From: Pseudomonas shirazensis
GTDB lineage: Bacteria; Pseudomonadota; Gammaproteobacteria; Pseudomonadales; Pseudomonadaceae
Direction: 5' to 3'
DNA: 64,000 bases
Assembly (NCBI RefSeq): GCF_014268785.2
Contig: NZ_JABWRD020000001.1
Location: forward strand, 571,001-635,000
The stretch's first letter is position 1; every line of letters starts with the position of its first letter. The translations under genes were made by a program, and so were the position numbers. The notes below the pieces were generated by a model. It searched no databases. It was not told the DNA's origin and saw only the letters and a program-made list of their open reading frames with translations. Positions 46,129-55,332 of the stretch are shown in pieces.

Positions 46129-46157
46129 TTGCTGACATGCAGTGTATGCACTATTAA
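46129..46157 (+). promoter_or_regulatory. nicX promoter with NicR-type operator
   Basis: TTGCTG (46129-46134), 17 bp, TATTAA (46152-46157). AGTGTATGCACT (46141-46152) starts six bases after the -35 and ends on the first base of the -10, exactly as at nicC. A repressor bound there would exclude polymerase. NicR is the expected ligand. Confidence 0.7.
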
Positions 46158-46234
46158 TTTGCACCGAGATCGCGCGCTGCGCACTGTGACGGTGCAGCTT
46201 TGATCAGCCCATCAAGCCATGTCAGGAGAGACCC

Positions 46235-47287
46235 ATGCCGGTCAGCAATGCACAACTCACGCAGATGTTCGAACACGTACTCAAGCTGTCCCGCGTCGAC
46301 CACACGCAGAGTGTCGCCGTGCTCAAGAGCCATTACTCCGACCCGCGCACGGTCAATGCGGCAATGGAAGCTGCACAGCGCCTCAACGCCAAGGTCTATG
46401 CGGTGGAGCTGCCTGCGTTCAACCACCCGACGGCGATGGGCAACGATATGACCGCCTACTGTGGTGACACGGCTCTGACCGGCAACCTGGCTGCGCAGCG
46501 GGCGCTGGAAGCGGCTGACTTGATCGTCGATACGATGATGTTGCTGCACTCGCCGGAGCAGGAGCAGATCCTCAAGACCGGCACGCGCATCCTGCTGGCC
46601 GTCGAACCGCCTGAAGTGCTGGCGCGAATGCTCCCCAGCGAGGACGACAAGCGCCGCGTGCTGGCCGCCGAAGCCCTGCTCAAGCAGGCGCGTACAATGC
46701 ACGTGCGCTCCAAGGCCGGCAGTGACTTTCATGCGCCGCTCGGCCAGTACCCGGCAGTTACCGAGTATGGCTATGCCGATGAGCCGGGCCGTTGGGATCA
46801 CTGGCCCAGCGGCTTTCTGTTCACCTGGCCGAACGAGGACAGCGCCGAGGGCACGCTGGTACTGGACGTCGGCGATATCATCCTGCCGTTCAAGAACTAC
46901 TGCCGCGAACGCATAACGCTGGAGATCGACAAAGGCTTCATCACCGCCATCCACGGCGGCTTCGAGGCCGAGTACCTGCGCGATTACCTGAAGTACTTCA
47001 ACGACCCTGAGGTCTACGGCATTTCCCATATCGGCTGGGGGCTGCAGCCCCGCGCGCAGTGGACCGCCATGGGCCTGCACGACCGCAATGACGGCATGTG
47101 CATGGACGCCCGGGCGTTCTATGGCAATTTCCTGTTCTCGACCGGCCCCAACACCGAGGTCGGGGGCAAGCGCAAGACTCCATGCCACCTGGATATCCCG
47201 CTGCGCAACTGCGATATCTATCTGGACGACAAGGCGGTGGTGGTGGCAGGTGATGTAGTCGCACCCGAGGAGTCCAGGGCGCGATAG
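46235..47287 (+). CDS. nicX: 2,5-dihydroxypyridine 5,6-dioxygenase
   Basis: A 350-residue non-haem Fe(II) dioxygenase that opens 2,5-dihydroxypyridine to N-formylmaleamate. The iron ligands of P. putida NicX fall at the same positions: His265 (YGISHIGWG), His318 and Asp320 (TPCHLDIPL). AGGAGAGACCC precedes the ATG. It is followed after 69 bp by nicR on the same strand. Confidence 0.95.
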   Translation: MPVSNAQLTQMFEHVLKLSRVDHTQSVAVLKSHYSDPRTVNAAMEAAQRLNAKVYAVELPAFNHPTAMGNDMTAYCGDTALTGNLAAQRALEAADLIVDTMMLLHSPEQEQILKTGTRILLAVEPPEVLARMLPSEDDKRRVLAAEALLKQARTMHVRSKAGSDFHAPLGQYPAVTEYGYADEPGRWDHWPSGFLFTWPNEDSAEGTLVLDVGDIILPFKNYCRERITLEIDKGFITAIHGGFEAEYLRDYLKYFNDPEVYGISHIGWGLQPRAQWTAMGLHDRNDGMCMDARAFYGNFLFSTGPNTEVGGKRKTPCHLDIPLRNCDIYLDDKAVVVAGDVVAPEESRAR

Positions 47288-47356
47288 CGGTTATACTGGC
47301 CCGGCGCTCCGCTGTCGGGGGCCGGCCAGCTCAATCCAGGTAGCCCAGTTCAGCCC

Positions 47357-47833
47357 ATGATCAAAAAAACCTCTGCACAACCTGCCGTTCCTGATACCGC
47401 ACCCTACGATGTCACCGAACAGGTCGGCCACCTGCTGCGCAAGGCCTACCAGCGGCACACGGCGATCTTCCAGCAGAACGCCTGCGATCCGCAGCTCACC
47501 TCGATCCAGTTCGTTACCCTGTGTGCCTTGCGCGACCATGGGCCCAGCTCCCAGGCCGAGCTGATCAAGGCCACTGCAGTCGATCAAGCGACCATTCGCG
47601 GCATCGTCGACCGGCTCAAAGCGCGCGAGCTGGTGCAGCTCTCGCCGGATCCGAGTGACAAGCGCAAGGTCATCGTCGAACTCACCGAGACCGGTGCGGC
47701 GTTGCTGGATGCGATGATCCCCTGCGCGCGGCAGATCAGTCAGCTGAGCATGGGCTGCCTGAATGCCGGCGAGCAGGTGGCAATCCTGTTTCTCCTGCGC
47801 AAGATGATCGACGGTGACGAGGCTGCTGGCTGA
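47357..47833 (+). CDS. nicR: MarR-family repressor of the nic genes
   Basis: 158 residues. The winged helix-turn-helix is at about 50-120 (LTSIQFVTLCALRDHGPSSQAELIKATAVDQATIRGIVDRLKARELV in outline, then the wing DPSDKRKVIVELTETG). NicR in P. putida represses the nicC and nicX promoters and is released by 6-hydroxynicotinate. Both promoters here carry a shared operator. Confidence 0.92.
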   Translation: MIKKTSAQPAVPDTAPYDVTEQVGHLLRKAYQRHTAIFQQNACDPQLTSIQFVTLCALRDHGPSSQAELIKATAVDQATIRGIVDRLKARELVQLSPDPSDKRKVIVELTETGAALLDAMIPCARQISQLSMGCLNAGEQVAILFLLRKMIDGDEAAG

Positions 47834-47914
47834 GCCCTGCGCCCAGCCCACAACAGTCGCCCGCGACACCCCTAGGCACATCTCTGGCCTGCTTCTTGCT
47901 GGTTCATTTCATGT

Positions 47915-47928
47915 AGTGAGTACTTACT
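47915..47928. promoter_or_regulatory. Palindrome upstream of nicA, probable NicS site
   Basis: AGTGAGTACTTACT is an inverted repeat with one mismatched pair, centred on AGTACT, in the 178-bp region before nicA. It differs from the NicR-type 12-mer, which fits separate control of nicAB by NicS. Confidence 0.55.
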
Positions 47929-48011
47929 GAAAAAGCGCCCCCTTTGAGTTGATTGGTAGCGCTCGGGTACTCGCCTTTGAATGGCAAGCAACCTCCAGAG
48001 ATGAGCCCACC

Positions 48012-48491
48012 ATGCAAATCAACCTGTGCCTGCGCGTCAATGGCCAGCCGGTCGAAGTCAGAGCCATGGCCGACACACCACTGCTGCTGATCCTGCGCAA
48101 CGATCTCCGTTTGAACGGCCCCAAGTACGGCTGCGGCCTGGGCGAGTGCGGCGCGTGCACGGTGATCATCGACGGCGTCGCCGCACGCTCCTGCGTGATC
48201 CCGCTGGCAGGCGCCGCCAACCGCGACATCACCACCCTCGAAGGGCTGGGCGACAAAAGCGCGCCGCATCCGGTGCAGCAGGCGTTTATCGACGAGCAGG
48301 CAGCCCAGTGCGGCTACTGCATGAACGGCATGATCATGACGGCCAAGGCCTTGCTTGATCGCATCCCCGATGCCAGCGACGAACAGATCCGCAACGAGCT
48401 GTCCGGCAACCTGTGCCGCTGCGGCACCCATGTCGAAATCCTGCGTGCCGTGCGCCGCGCTGCTGGCCGACTGGCCGAGATTCGGAGCTGA
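48012..48491 (+). CDS. nicA: Nicotinate hydroxylase small subunit (2Fe-2S)
   Basis: 159 residues from ATG 48012. Two [2Fe-2S] cluster regions: CGLGECGACTV with its upstream Cys in the plant-ferredoxin-type N-terminal domain, and CGYCMNGM with CRCGTH in the C-terminal helical domain. It passes electrons from the molybdenum site of NicB. It is 2 bp from nicB, so the two are translationally coupled. A longer upstream frame has no coding support. Confidence 0.94.
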   Translation: MQINLCLRVNGQPVEVRAMADTPLLLILRNDLRLNGPKYGCGLGECGACTVIIDGVAARSCVIPLAGAANRDITTLEGLGDKSAPHPVQQAFIDEQAAQCGYCMNGMIMTAKALLDRIPDASDEQIRNELSGNLCRCGTHVEILRAVRRAAGRLAEIRS

Positions 48492-48493
48492 AC

Positions 48494-51400
48494 ATGAACC
48501 ACTCCCAACACGTACCCAGCCGCGACCAGCTGCTGGCCAAGACCGGCGTTCTGCTGATTGTCGACCAGATCACGCCGCCTTCCGGGCCGGTGGCCAAGGG
48601 CGTGACGCCGACGCAGAAGGCGTCCGAGCTGGCGTTGTTTGTGGCCGTCAGTGATGACGGCATGGTCTACGCCTTCAACGGCCACGTCGACCTCGGCACG
48701 GGCATCCGCACCTCGCTGGCGCAGATCGTTGCCGAGGAGCTGGACCTGCGCATGGATCAGGTGCACATGATCCTCGGCGATACCGAACGGGCGCCCAATC
48801 AAGGGGCGACCATCGCCAGTGCCACTTTGCAGATTTCTGCCGTGCCGCTGCGCAAGGCGGCGGCAACTGCGCGGCGCTTCTTGCTTGAGCAGGCGGCGCT
48901 GCGGCTTGGTTGCGAGGCCGAAAGCCTGCGCATCGAAGAGGGCACGCTGATTGCCAGCGATGGTCGCAGCGTGTCCTTTGCCGAACTGCTCAAGGGCCGT
49001 AATCAGCAGCTGCGGGTCAGCGACGATGCGCCGTTGAAGGCTGTTGCAGACTACCGCCTGGTCGGGCGCAGCGCTGCGCGGGTGGACATCCCCGGCAAAG
49101 CCACTGGCGAGTTGACCTATGTGCACGACATGCGCTTGCCGGACATGCTCCATGGCCGAGTAATCCGCCCACCATACGCGGGCCATGACAGCGGTGACTT
49201 CGTCGGCAACAGTCTGCTGGCGGTGGACGAGTCATCCATTGCCCATCTGCCCGGGGTCGTCGCCGTGGTGGTCATCCGCGACTTCATTGGTGTTGTCGCC
49301 GAACGCGAAGAGCAGGCCATCCGCGCCGCGCAGGAGCTCAAGGTCAGCTGGAAACCACTCACCGGCAAGCTTCCCGACCTGACTGACATCGCCCAGGCGA
49401 TCCGCGACAACCCGCGCGTGCAGCGGGTGGTGCTCGATCAGGGCAACGTCGATGAGGGTATCGCCAATGCCAGTCAGCGCCTTAGCCGCAGCTACCTCTG
49501 GCCGTATCAGCTGCATGCATCGATCGGCCCGTCCTGTGCCTTGGCCGACTTCACCAATGGGCCGATTCGTGTCTGGTCCGGCACCCAGAACCCGCACCTG
49601 TTGCGTGCGGACCTGGCCTGGCTGCTGGAATGCGCCGAGGAGCGCATCGAGATCATCCGCATGGAAGCGGCGGGCTGTTACGGGCGCAACTGTGCCGATG
49701 ACGTATGCGCCGATGCGGTGCTGTTGTCGCGCGCCGTGGGCCGCCCGGTGCGGGTGCAACTGACCCGCGAGCAGGAGCATGCCTGGGAGCCCAAAGGCAC
49801 CGCGCAGTTGATGGAAATTGATGGCGGCCTGAATGCCGATGGCACGGTCGCGGCCTATGACTTCCAGACCAGCTACCCGTCGAATGGCGCGCCAACCCTG
49901 GCGCTGTTGCTGACCGGCGCGGTGGAGCCGGTACCGGCGCTGTTCGAGATGGGCGACCGCACCTCGATCCCGCCCTATGACTACGAGCATATGCGCGTCA
50001 CCATCAACGACATGACGCCGCTGGTGCGTGCATCGTGGATGCGCGGCGTGTCGGCGATGCCCAACAGCTTTGCCCATGAGTCGTATATCGATGAGCTGGC
50101 GTTTGCCGCAGGTGTCGACCCTGTCGAATATCGTCTCAAGCACCTGACTGATCCGCGCGCGATCGACCTGGTCAACGCCACCGCCGAGCGCGCCGCCTGG
50201 CAGCCGCATAGCGAACCGATGCAGACGCCTGCCGAGGGCGACATCCTGCGCGGTCGTGGTTTCGCCTACGCGCGCTACATTCACAGTAAATTCCCCGGCT
50301 TTGGTGCTGCCTGGGCGGCCTGGGTCGCCGATGTCGCGGTCGACCGGCGCACCGGCGAAGTGGCGGTCACCAGGGTGGTGATCGGCCATGATGCCGGCAT
50401 GATGGTCAATCCTGATGGAGTGCGGCATCAGATCCACGGCAACGTGATCCAGTCCACCAGTCGCGTACTCAAGGAGCAGGTCAGTTTTGAAGAATCGACG
50501 GTGGTCAGCAAGGAGTGGGGCGGCTACCCGATTTTGACCTTCCCCGAGGTGCCGCAAATCGACGTGCTGATGCTGCCGCGTCAGCACGAGCCGCCGATGG
50601 GCAGCGGCGAGTCGGCTTCGGTGCCGAGTGCGGCGGCGATTGCCAACGCGATCTTCGATGCCACCGGGATCCGTTTCCGCGAACTGCCGATCACCGCCGA
50701 GCGGGTGCGCGCAGCGCTCGCAGGCGATGGCCAGGCAGACGCCATGCAGCCGTCGGCAGCGCCTGCGACAAAACGCTCGAAGTGGTGGTTCGGCTCGCTC
50801 GCCGGCGTGTTTGGCGCGGCGCTGGGTATGGCCGCCACGGCACTGCCCTGGCGCGCCGAAATCGCCCCGGTGACACCCCCCGCGGCAGGCAGCTGGTCAG
50901 CGTCGATGCTGGAGCGCGGCCGGCAGGTGGCAGCTGCCGGTGACTGTGCGGTGTGTCATACGGTCAGCGGCGGCAAGGTCAATGTCGGTGGGCTGGCCAT
51001 GGACACGCCGTTTGGCACGCTGTACAGCACCAATATCACGCCGGACCCGGAAACCGGCATTGGCCGCTGGTCATTCGGCGCGTTCGAGCGGGCCATGCGT
51101 GAAGGCATCAGCCGCGATGGTCGGCATCTGTACCCGGCGTTTCCCTACACCTCGTTTCGCAACATAACTGACGGCGACATGCAGGCGCTGTATGCCTACC
51201 TGATGTCGCAGACGCCGGTGCGTCAGGAGGCATCGGTCAACCAGATGCGCTTCCCGTTCAACCAGCGGCCATTGATGGCGGGTTGGAACGCGCTGTTTCT
51301 CAAGCGCGGCGAGTATCAACCCGATCCGCAGCGCAGCGCACAGTGGAACCGTGGCGCCTACCTGGTCGAGGGGCTCGGCCACTGCGCAGCCTGTCACTCG

Positions 51401-52057
51401 CCGCGCAACCTGCTGGGTGCGGAGCAGGGCGGTCAGCGCTACCTGGCAGGTGGCATGGTCGATGGTTGGGAGGCCCCAGCACTGAACGCGTTGGGCAAGG
51501 GCTCGACGCCCTGGAGCGAGAGCGAGCTGGTTACGTACCTGAGCACTGGCTTTTCTGACAAGCATGGCGTCGCGGCTGGGCCGATGGGGCCGGTGGTCAG
51601 CGAGCTGGCCACCTTGCCGCAGAGTGACGTGCAGGCGATAGCGCATTACCTCGCTTCACTCGACGGCGTACCGCAGGCCGCTGCTGCCAAGCCAGTTGCG
51701 CAGGTGGATGCGCAGGTGTCGATCAGCAATGGCGAGCGTGTGTTCAAGGGCGCGTGCATGGCCTGTCACAGCGATGGGCTGGGGCCGAAACTGTTCGGTG
51801 TGAGTCCGTCGATGGCGGTCAACAGCAATGTCCACAGCGCCCTGCCAGACAACCTGCTGCGGGTGATCCTGCATGGCATTGCCACCCCGGCAACGCCCGA
51901 TCTGGGCTACATGCCGGCGTTCAAGGACAGCCTGTCCGACCGCCAGGTGGCGGACTTGAGCGCTTATCTGCGACAGCGCTTTGCCAGCGACCAGCCGGCC
52001 TGGCAAGGCTTGGCCGGCAAAAGCGCGCAGGTGCGGGCCAACCCTGGCAGCCATTGA
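48494..52057 (+). CDS. nicB: Nicotinate hydroxylase large subunit (Mo-cofactor plus cytochrome c domains)
   Basis: 1187 residues from ATG 48494. Residues about 1-740 form the xanthine-dehydrogenase-like molybdenum-binding part (GHVDLGTGIRTSLAQIVAEE; AAGCYGRNCADD; PPMGSGESASVPSAAAIANA in outline). A transmembrane helix lies at about 770-790. Three c-type haem sites follow: CAVCH near 818, CAACH near 964 and CMACH near 1088. It hydroxylates nicotinate to 6-hydroxynicotinate and passes electrons to the respiratory chain rather than to NAD. The length equals that of known NicB. Confidence 0.95.
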   Translation: MNHSQHVPSRDQLLAKTGVLLIVDQITPPSGPVAKGVTPTQKASELALFVAVSDDGMVYAFNGHVDLGTGIRTSLAQIVAEELDLRMDQVHMILGDTERAPNQGATIASATLQISAVPLRKAAATARRFLLEQAALRLGCEAESLRIEEGTLIASDGRSVSFAELLKGRNQQLRVSDDAPLKAVADYRLVGRSAARVDIPGKATGELTYVHDMRLPDMLHGRVIRPPYAGHDSGDFVGNSLLAVDESSIAHLPGVVAVVVIRDFIGVVAEREEQAIRAAQELKVSWKPLTGKLPDLTDIAQAIRDNPRVQRVVLDQGNVDEGIANASQRLSRSYLWPYQLHASIGPSCALADFTNGPIRVWSGTQNPHLLRADLAWLLECAEERIEIIRMEAAGCYGRNCADDVCADAVLLSRAVGRPVRVQLTREQEHAWEPKGTAQLMEIDGGLNADGTVAAYDFQTSYPSNGAPTLALLLTGAVEPVPALFEMGDRTSIPPYDYEHMRVTINDMTPLVRASWMRGVSAMPNSFAHESYIDELAFAAGVDPVEYRLKHLTDPRAIDLVNATAERAAWQPHSEPMQTPAEGDILRGRGFAYARYIHSKFPGFGAAWAAWVADVAVDRRTGEVAVTRVVIGHDAGMMVNPDGVRHQIHGNVIQSTSRVLKEQVSFEESTVVSKEWGGYPILTFPEVPQIDVLMLPRQHEPPMGSGESASVPSAAAIANAIFDATGIRFRELPITAERVRAALAGDGQADAMQPSAAPATKRSKWWFGSLAGVFGAALGMAATALPWRAEIAPVTPPAAGSWSASMLERGRQVAAAGDCAVCHTVSGGKVNVGGLAMDTPFGTLYSTNITPDPETGIGRWSFGAFERAMREGISRDGRHLYPAFPYTSFRNITDGDMQALYAYLMSQTPVRQEASVNQMRFPFNQRPLMAGWNALFLKRGEYQPDPQRSAQWNRGAYLVEGLGHCAACHSPRNLLGAEQGGQRYLAGGMVDGWEAPALNALGKGSTPWSESELVTYLSTGFSDKHGVAAGPMGPVVSELATLPQSDVQAIAHYLASLDGVPQAAAAKPVAQVDAQVSISNGERVFKGACMACHSDGLGPKLFGVSPSMAVNSNVHSALPDNLLRVILHGIATPATPDLGYMPAFKDSLSDRQVADLSAYLRQRFASDQPAWQGLAGKSAQVRANPGSH

Positions 52058-52066
52058 CTGTGACGC

Positions 52067-52705
52067 CTAGCGGCGCAGGCCGCGCAAGGCGAGGTCGCTG
52101 ATGAATGCCAGCCAGTCGGCCTTGGCCTGCTTGGCGCCAAGGTCAACAGCCAGGAACGAACTCAGCGTGTATCGGTTGGAGTTATAGAAGTAGCAGAGCG
52201 AGGCGATCATCAGGTAGCTGTGCTGGATGTCGATATCGGCGCGGAACAGGCCCTGGGCCTGGCCGGCCTCGATGATCGGGCGCAGTACGCCTACCGCCTC
52301 GCCGGCCAGTGCCGTGAGGTTCTGTGACTGCTTGACGTGCTTGCCTTGGTGGAGGTTTTCAGTGGCGAGGAGGGTGACGAACTCGGGGTGCTTTACGTAG
52401 TAGTCCCAGATGAACGCCACCAGTTGCCGTAGCGCCTGCTCGGGGTCGGCGAGGTCCAGGCGTAGTTTGGCTTCGGCCTGATTGAAGCTTGCGTAGATAT
52501 GCTCGAGCACGCAGATGAACAGTTTTTCTTTGTTGCCGAAGTAGTAGTAGATCATCCGGTCGTTGGAGTTGGCCAACGAAGAGATCTGTTCGATGCGCCC
52601 GCCGGTGAAGCCTTCCTTGCTGAAGACCGTCACCGCAGCCTTGAGGATATTGTGCTTGGTGCGGTCGGCCTGTAGGGCGCGAACGCCGGTTTTGCGAGTC
52701 GGCAT
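52067..52705 (-). CDS. nicS: TetR-family repressor of nicAB
   Basis: 212 residues from the ATG at 52705 (MPTRKTGVRALQAD). The helix-turn-helix is AAVTVFSKEGFTGGRIEQISSLANSNDRMIYYYFGNKEKLF in outline (about 22-62). NicS in P. putida represses the nicAB promoter and responds to nicotinate and 6-hydroxynicotinate. It converges on nicB with a 9-bp gap. Confidence 0.9.
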   Translation of the reverse strand: MPTRKTGVRALQADRTKHNILKAAVTVFSKEGFTGGRIEQISSLANSNDRMIYYYFGNKEKLFICVLEHIYASFNQAEAKLRLDLADPEQALRQLVAFIWDYYVKHPEFVTLLATENLHQGKHVKQSQNLTALAGEAVGVLRPIIEAGQAQGLFRADIDIQHSYLMIASLCYFYNSNRYTLSSFLAVDLGAKQAKADWLAFISDLALRGLRR

Positions 52706-52845
52706 GGGAGTCACTGAGCGGCTGTGCAGAGCGGTTACAGTGCCATAGATGGTGGCTGGTTGGCAGCGTATTTGGGGGAGCGGCTGCCCCAATCCGCCGA
52801 ACCATCGATATACTGCGCGTCCTCTGCATACCCTCGGAACACCCT

Positions 52846-53325
52846 ATGCGTCAGGTTTTGCTTGTTGTCGATGTTCAGGCCACGTTCAGCCCGCCGGAGT
52901 GGCTGGTTGATGGTGTGCGGGCGTTTTCTGCGCGCATCCCCACCATTGCCTCGGTCGAGTTGCATGACGAGCAGGTGACGCCCTTCGAGCGTCAGCTTGG
53001 CTGGCACCCTGCGGTGCAGGATGAATGCCTGGTGGAAGTCGATCAGGTGTTCATCAAGCACGGCTACGGGCCCACTGCAGCGATGCTCGACTATCTCAAG
53101 CAGATGGACGTCGAGCGTGTGCTGGTGTGTGGTCTGCAAACTGAAACCTGCGTGCTCGCCGCAGGCTTTGCCCTGTTCGATGCCGGCCTGTCGCCGACGC
53201 TGGTCACCGATCTGACCATCGGCTCGTCGCTGGACCGTTCCGGCAAGCTCGGCATCGAGCTGTGGCAGCACCACTTTCGCCAGGTCACCACGCGAGCCGA
53301 GGTACTTGCCGGGTTGCATGGCTGA
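52846..53325 (+). CDS. Cysteine hydrolase, isochorismatase family
   Basis: 159 residues. Catalytic Asp in LLVVDVQATF (Asp9), Lys in VFIKHGYGP and Cys in CGLQTETCVLAAG. It is a short family member, and the substrate is unknown. It is divergent from nicS across 140 bp and converges on udh. It is distinct from NicF in sequence, so it is not a simple duplicate. A link to either flanking pathway is not shown. Confidence 0.82.
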   Translation: MRQVLLVVDVQATFSPPEWLVDGVRAFSARIPTIASVELHDEQVTPFERQLGWHPAVQDECLVEVDQVFIKHGYGPTAAMLDYLKQMDVERVLVCGLQTETCVLAAGFALFDAGLSPTLVTDLTIGSSLDRSGKLGIELWQHHFRQVTTRAEVLAGLHG

Positions 53326-53346
53326 TCCGCTGCGACCTGAGCGGGC

Positions 53347-54171
53347 TCAATCGAATGGGCCAGCGCTGGTAAAGGCGCCGCCTTGCAGCAGGGCGCTGCG
53401 CTCGTCCGCCGCGGCTTGAGGCAGTTGCTCCAGCTTGGCCCGAAACTGCTCGGAGCTGTCCTGCGGCGCAAAGCCCAGGTGCGCGGCGTAGCGGTTGTTC
53501 CACCACAGGTCACGGTTGGCAGACACGCCATACACCACGGTGTGGCCGACGTCGTCGGCGAGCAGCGCGCGTTCGACCAGGTGGGCCAGGTCGGCGTAGC
53601 TCAGCCAGGTCGAGAGCATGCGCAGGTTGCGCGGCTGCGGGAATGACGAGCCTATGCGCAAACTCACGGTCTGAATGCCGTAGCGGTGGAAATAAAACGT
53701 CGCCAGGTCTTCGCCGTAGGCTTTCGACAGCCCGTAATAGCAGTCCGGTCGGCGCGGCGAGTGAGCATCGAGCTGGACATCCTGCGGGTAAAACCCGGTG
53801 ACGTGATTGGAGCTGGCGAACACCACCCGTTTGATATCGTGCAGGCGCGCCGCTTCATAGATATGAAACGTGCCGCGAATGTTCGCGTCGAGAATATCTT
53901 CGAACCTCCGCTCTGTGGATATACCGCCCAGGTGGACGATGGCATCCACCTGATCGGCCAGCGCATGCACGCCGGCCTTGTCGGCCAGATTGCAGCTGAC
54001 TACTTCTTCATGGTCGCCGGCAGCGGGCGCCATCTCACTGATATCGGATACTCGCACGACATTGGCGTGCGCCTGCAAGGCATCGCGCAGGATCTGCCCG
54101 AGGCCGCCGGCAGCGCCGGTCAGCAGCAGGCGGTTGAAGGGTTTGGTCGAGGTGGAGGAGGGTGCAGTCAT
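53347..54171 (-). CDS. udh: Uronate dehydrogenase
   Basis: A 274-residue extended short-chain dehydrogenase. The NAD motif is LLLTGAAGGLGQ (residues 15-26), the catalytic pair is Tyr146-Lys150 in CYYGLSK, and SSNH and RIGSSFPQPRNLRMLSTWLS match known Pseudomonas Udh. It oxidises D-galacturonate (or glucuronate) to the aldaro-lactone with NAD. It works with Gci on the opposite strand and lies 83 bp after the porin gene in the same direction. Confidence 0.92.
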   Translation of the reverse strand: MTAPSSTSTKPFNRLLLTGAAGGLGQILRDALQAHANVVRVSDISEMAPAAGDHEEVVSCNLADKAGVHALADQVDAIVHLGGISTERRFEDILDANIRGTFHIYEAARLHDIKRVVFASSNHVTGFYPQDVQLDAHSPRRPDCYYGLSKAYGEDLATFYFHRYGIQTVSLRIGSSFPQPRNLRMLSTWLSYADLAHLVERALLADDVGHTVVYGVSANRDLWWNNRYAAHLGFAPQDSSEQFRAKLEQLPQAAADERSALLQGGAFTSAGPFD

Positions 54172-54254
54172 GGCGGGTGCCTGTAGTTGGAGGTGCAGGT
54201 TCGGCGGTGCTCGGTAGCAACGGGCAGGCCTTGTGGCCGCCCGCCAGCGAGGCC

Positions 54255-54980
54255 TTACATGAAGTTGTACTGGATGCCCAGGCGCCAGCGCGCCTGGCGG
54301 TCATCGGTGTAGGAATTGACCTTGATGTCGCCGACTTCCATGAATGGCGCCCACTGTTTGTTGAGCTTGTACTTGATGATCAGGTTCTGCTCGTAGTCGC
54401 TCTTCTTGTTGTCGTAGCGGATGTAATCAGTACTGAAGTGGATGTACTGATACTCGAACGCCCACGGCCCTTTGGGGGTGTAGCCGAGCCAGCCTTCCAG
54501 GCGCGTGGTGTTCTGGTTGTCCTTGGCGCGGTCCTCTTTGCTGTGATCGATCTGATCACGGTCGAGGCTGCGCGCGTCGTGCCGTACGCGGCTGGCGACG
54601 TACCAGGTGTCGCTGATCTTGTAGCTGTACTTGAGGCCGAACTTGTAGGTGGTGGCGTCTTTCGAGCTGTCCATCTGGAATGCCGGGGTCAGCGTCGATT
54701 TGGCACTGAGCTTGTGGTTGTAGTCGACGGTGAATTCATGGCCGTTGTTGACCATGTTGTCGTAGGCGACGTCTTCGCGGTCGCCGGCAGTCTTGTATTT
54801 GATCTCGGCGCCAAAACCCAGGCCACTGTCCATCCGGTAGTTCAGCTTGATCCGGTCGGAGTGAATGCTGTCGTCTTCGGTAAAGCTGTGGCGGTAGTTG
54901 ATGCTGGCCGAATCTGCGTGGGCGTAGAGCGACAGGCCAAGCGTGCTGACAGCGATAAGCGTGCGGAGTGTGGTGTTCAT
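54255..54980 (-). CDS. Oligogalacturonate-type outer-membrane porin (KdgM family)
   Basis: 241 residues from the ATG at 54980. Signal peptide to about residue 22 (LYAHADSASIN), then a small beta barrel of about 12 strands, rich in Lys, Arg and Asp (DRIKLNYRMDSGLGFGAEIKYK; RLEGWLGYTPKGPWAFEYQY in outline) and ending GIQYNFM. KdgM channels admit acidic oligogalacturonides. It leads the udh transcript and is divergent from gci across a region with three GntR-type boxes. Confidence 0.88.
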   Translation of the reverse strand: MNTTLRTLIAVSTLGLSLYAHADSASINYRHSFTEDDSIHSDRIKLNYRMDSGLGFGAEIKYKTAGDREDVAYDNMVNNGHEFTVDYNHKLSAKSTLTPAFQMDSSKDATTYKFGLKYSYKISDTWYVASRVRHDARSLDRDQIDHSKEDRAKDNQNTTRLEGWLGYTPKGPWAFEYQYIHFSTDYIRYDNKKSDYEQNLIIKYKLNKQWAPFMEVGDIKVNSYTDDRQARWRLGIQYNFM

Positions 54981-55080
54981 GCGATCTTCTTTTTTTGTTT
55001 TTGTTGAGGTCGTTATGAGGTCGGGCAGTGAGGATGAGTGCGGGGTGGGGGATGCCCTCCGTGGCAAATGTTTCAAATAA

Positions 55081-55270
55081 GTTATCGTACAACTTTAGGG
55101 TTGTCTATTTTTTATTGAGATGTTGTCTGATGACATGGATTAGGCCGTCTAAAACGTGATTTATAAAGGTTTATAGCGAGGTGCTAGGTCGCTCATGGCG
55201 TATAGAGAAGGGAGCTTTTGCGCGATTTATAAAGTTTCAAAGGGGTGCTTTTCAATTGTTGTATGATGAC
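55081..55270. promoter_or_regulatory. Three GntR-type operators in the porin-gci region
   Basis: GTTGTACGATAAC (55093-55081, minus), GTTGTCTGATGAC (55122-55134) and GTTGTATGATGAC (55258-55270) share GTTGT-N-YGATRAC, the FadR/GntR-type pattern. The 352-bp divergent region is A+T rich and otherwise empty. A hexuronate- or aldarate-responsive GntR regulator encoded elsewhere is the likely binder. Confidence 0.65.
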
Positions 55271-55332
55271 GTAGGATCATCCCCAGAGCGTGACCTTTCC
55301 GCCACAATTCCAATAAGAAGGCTCAGACGTCC

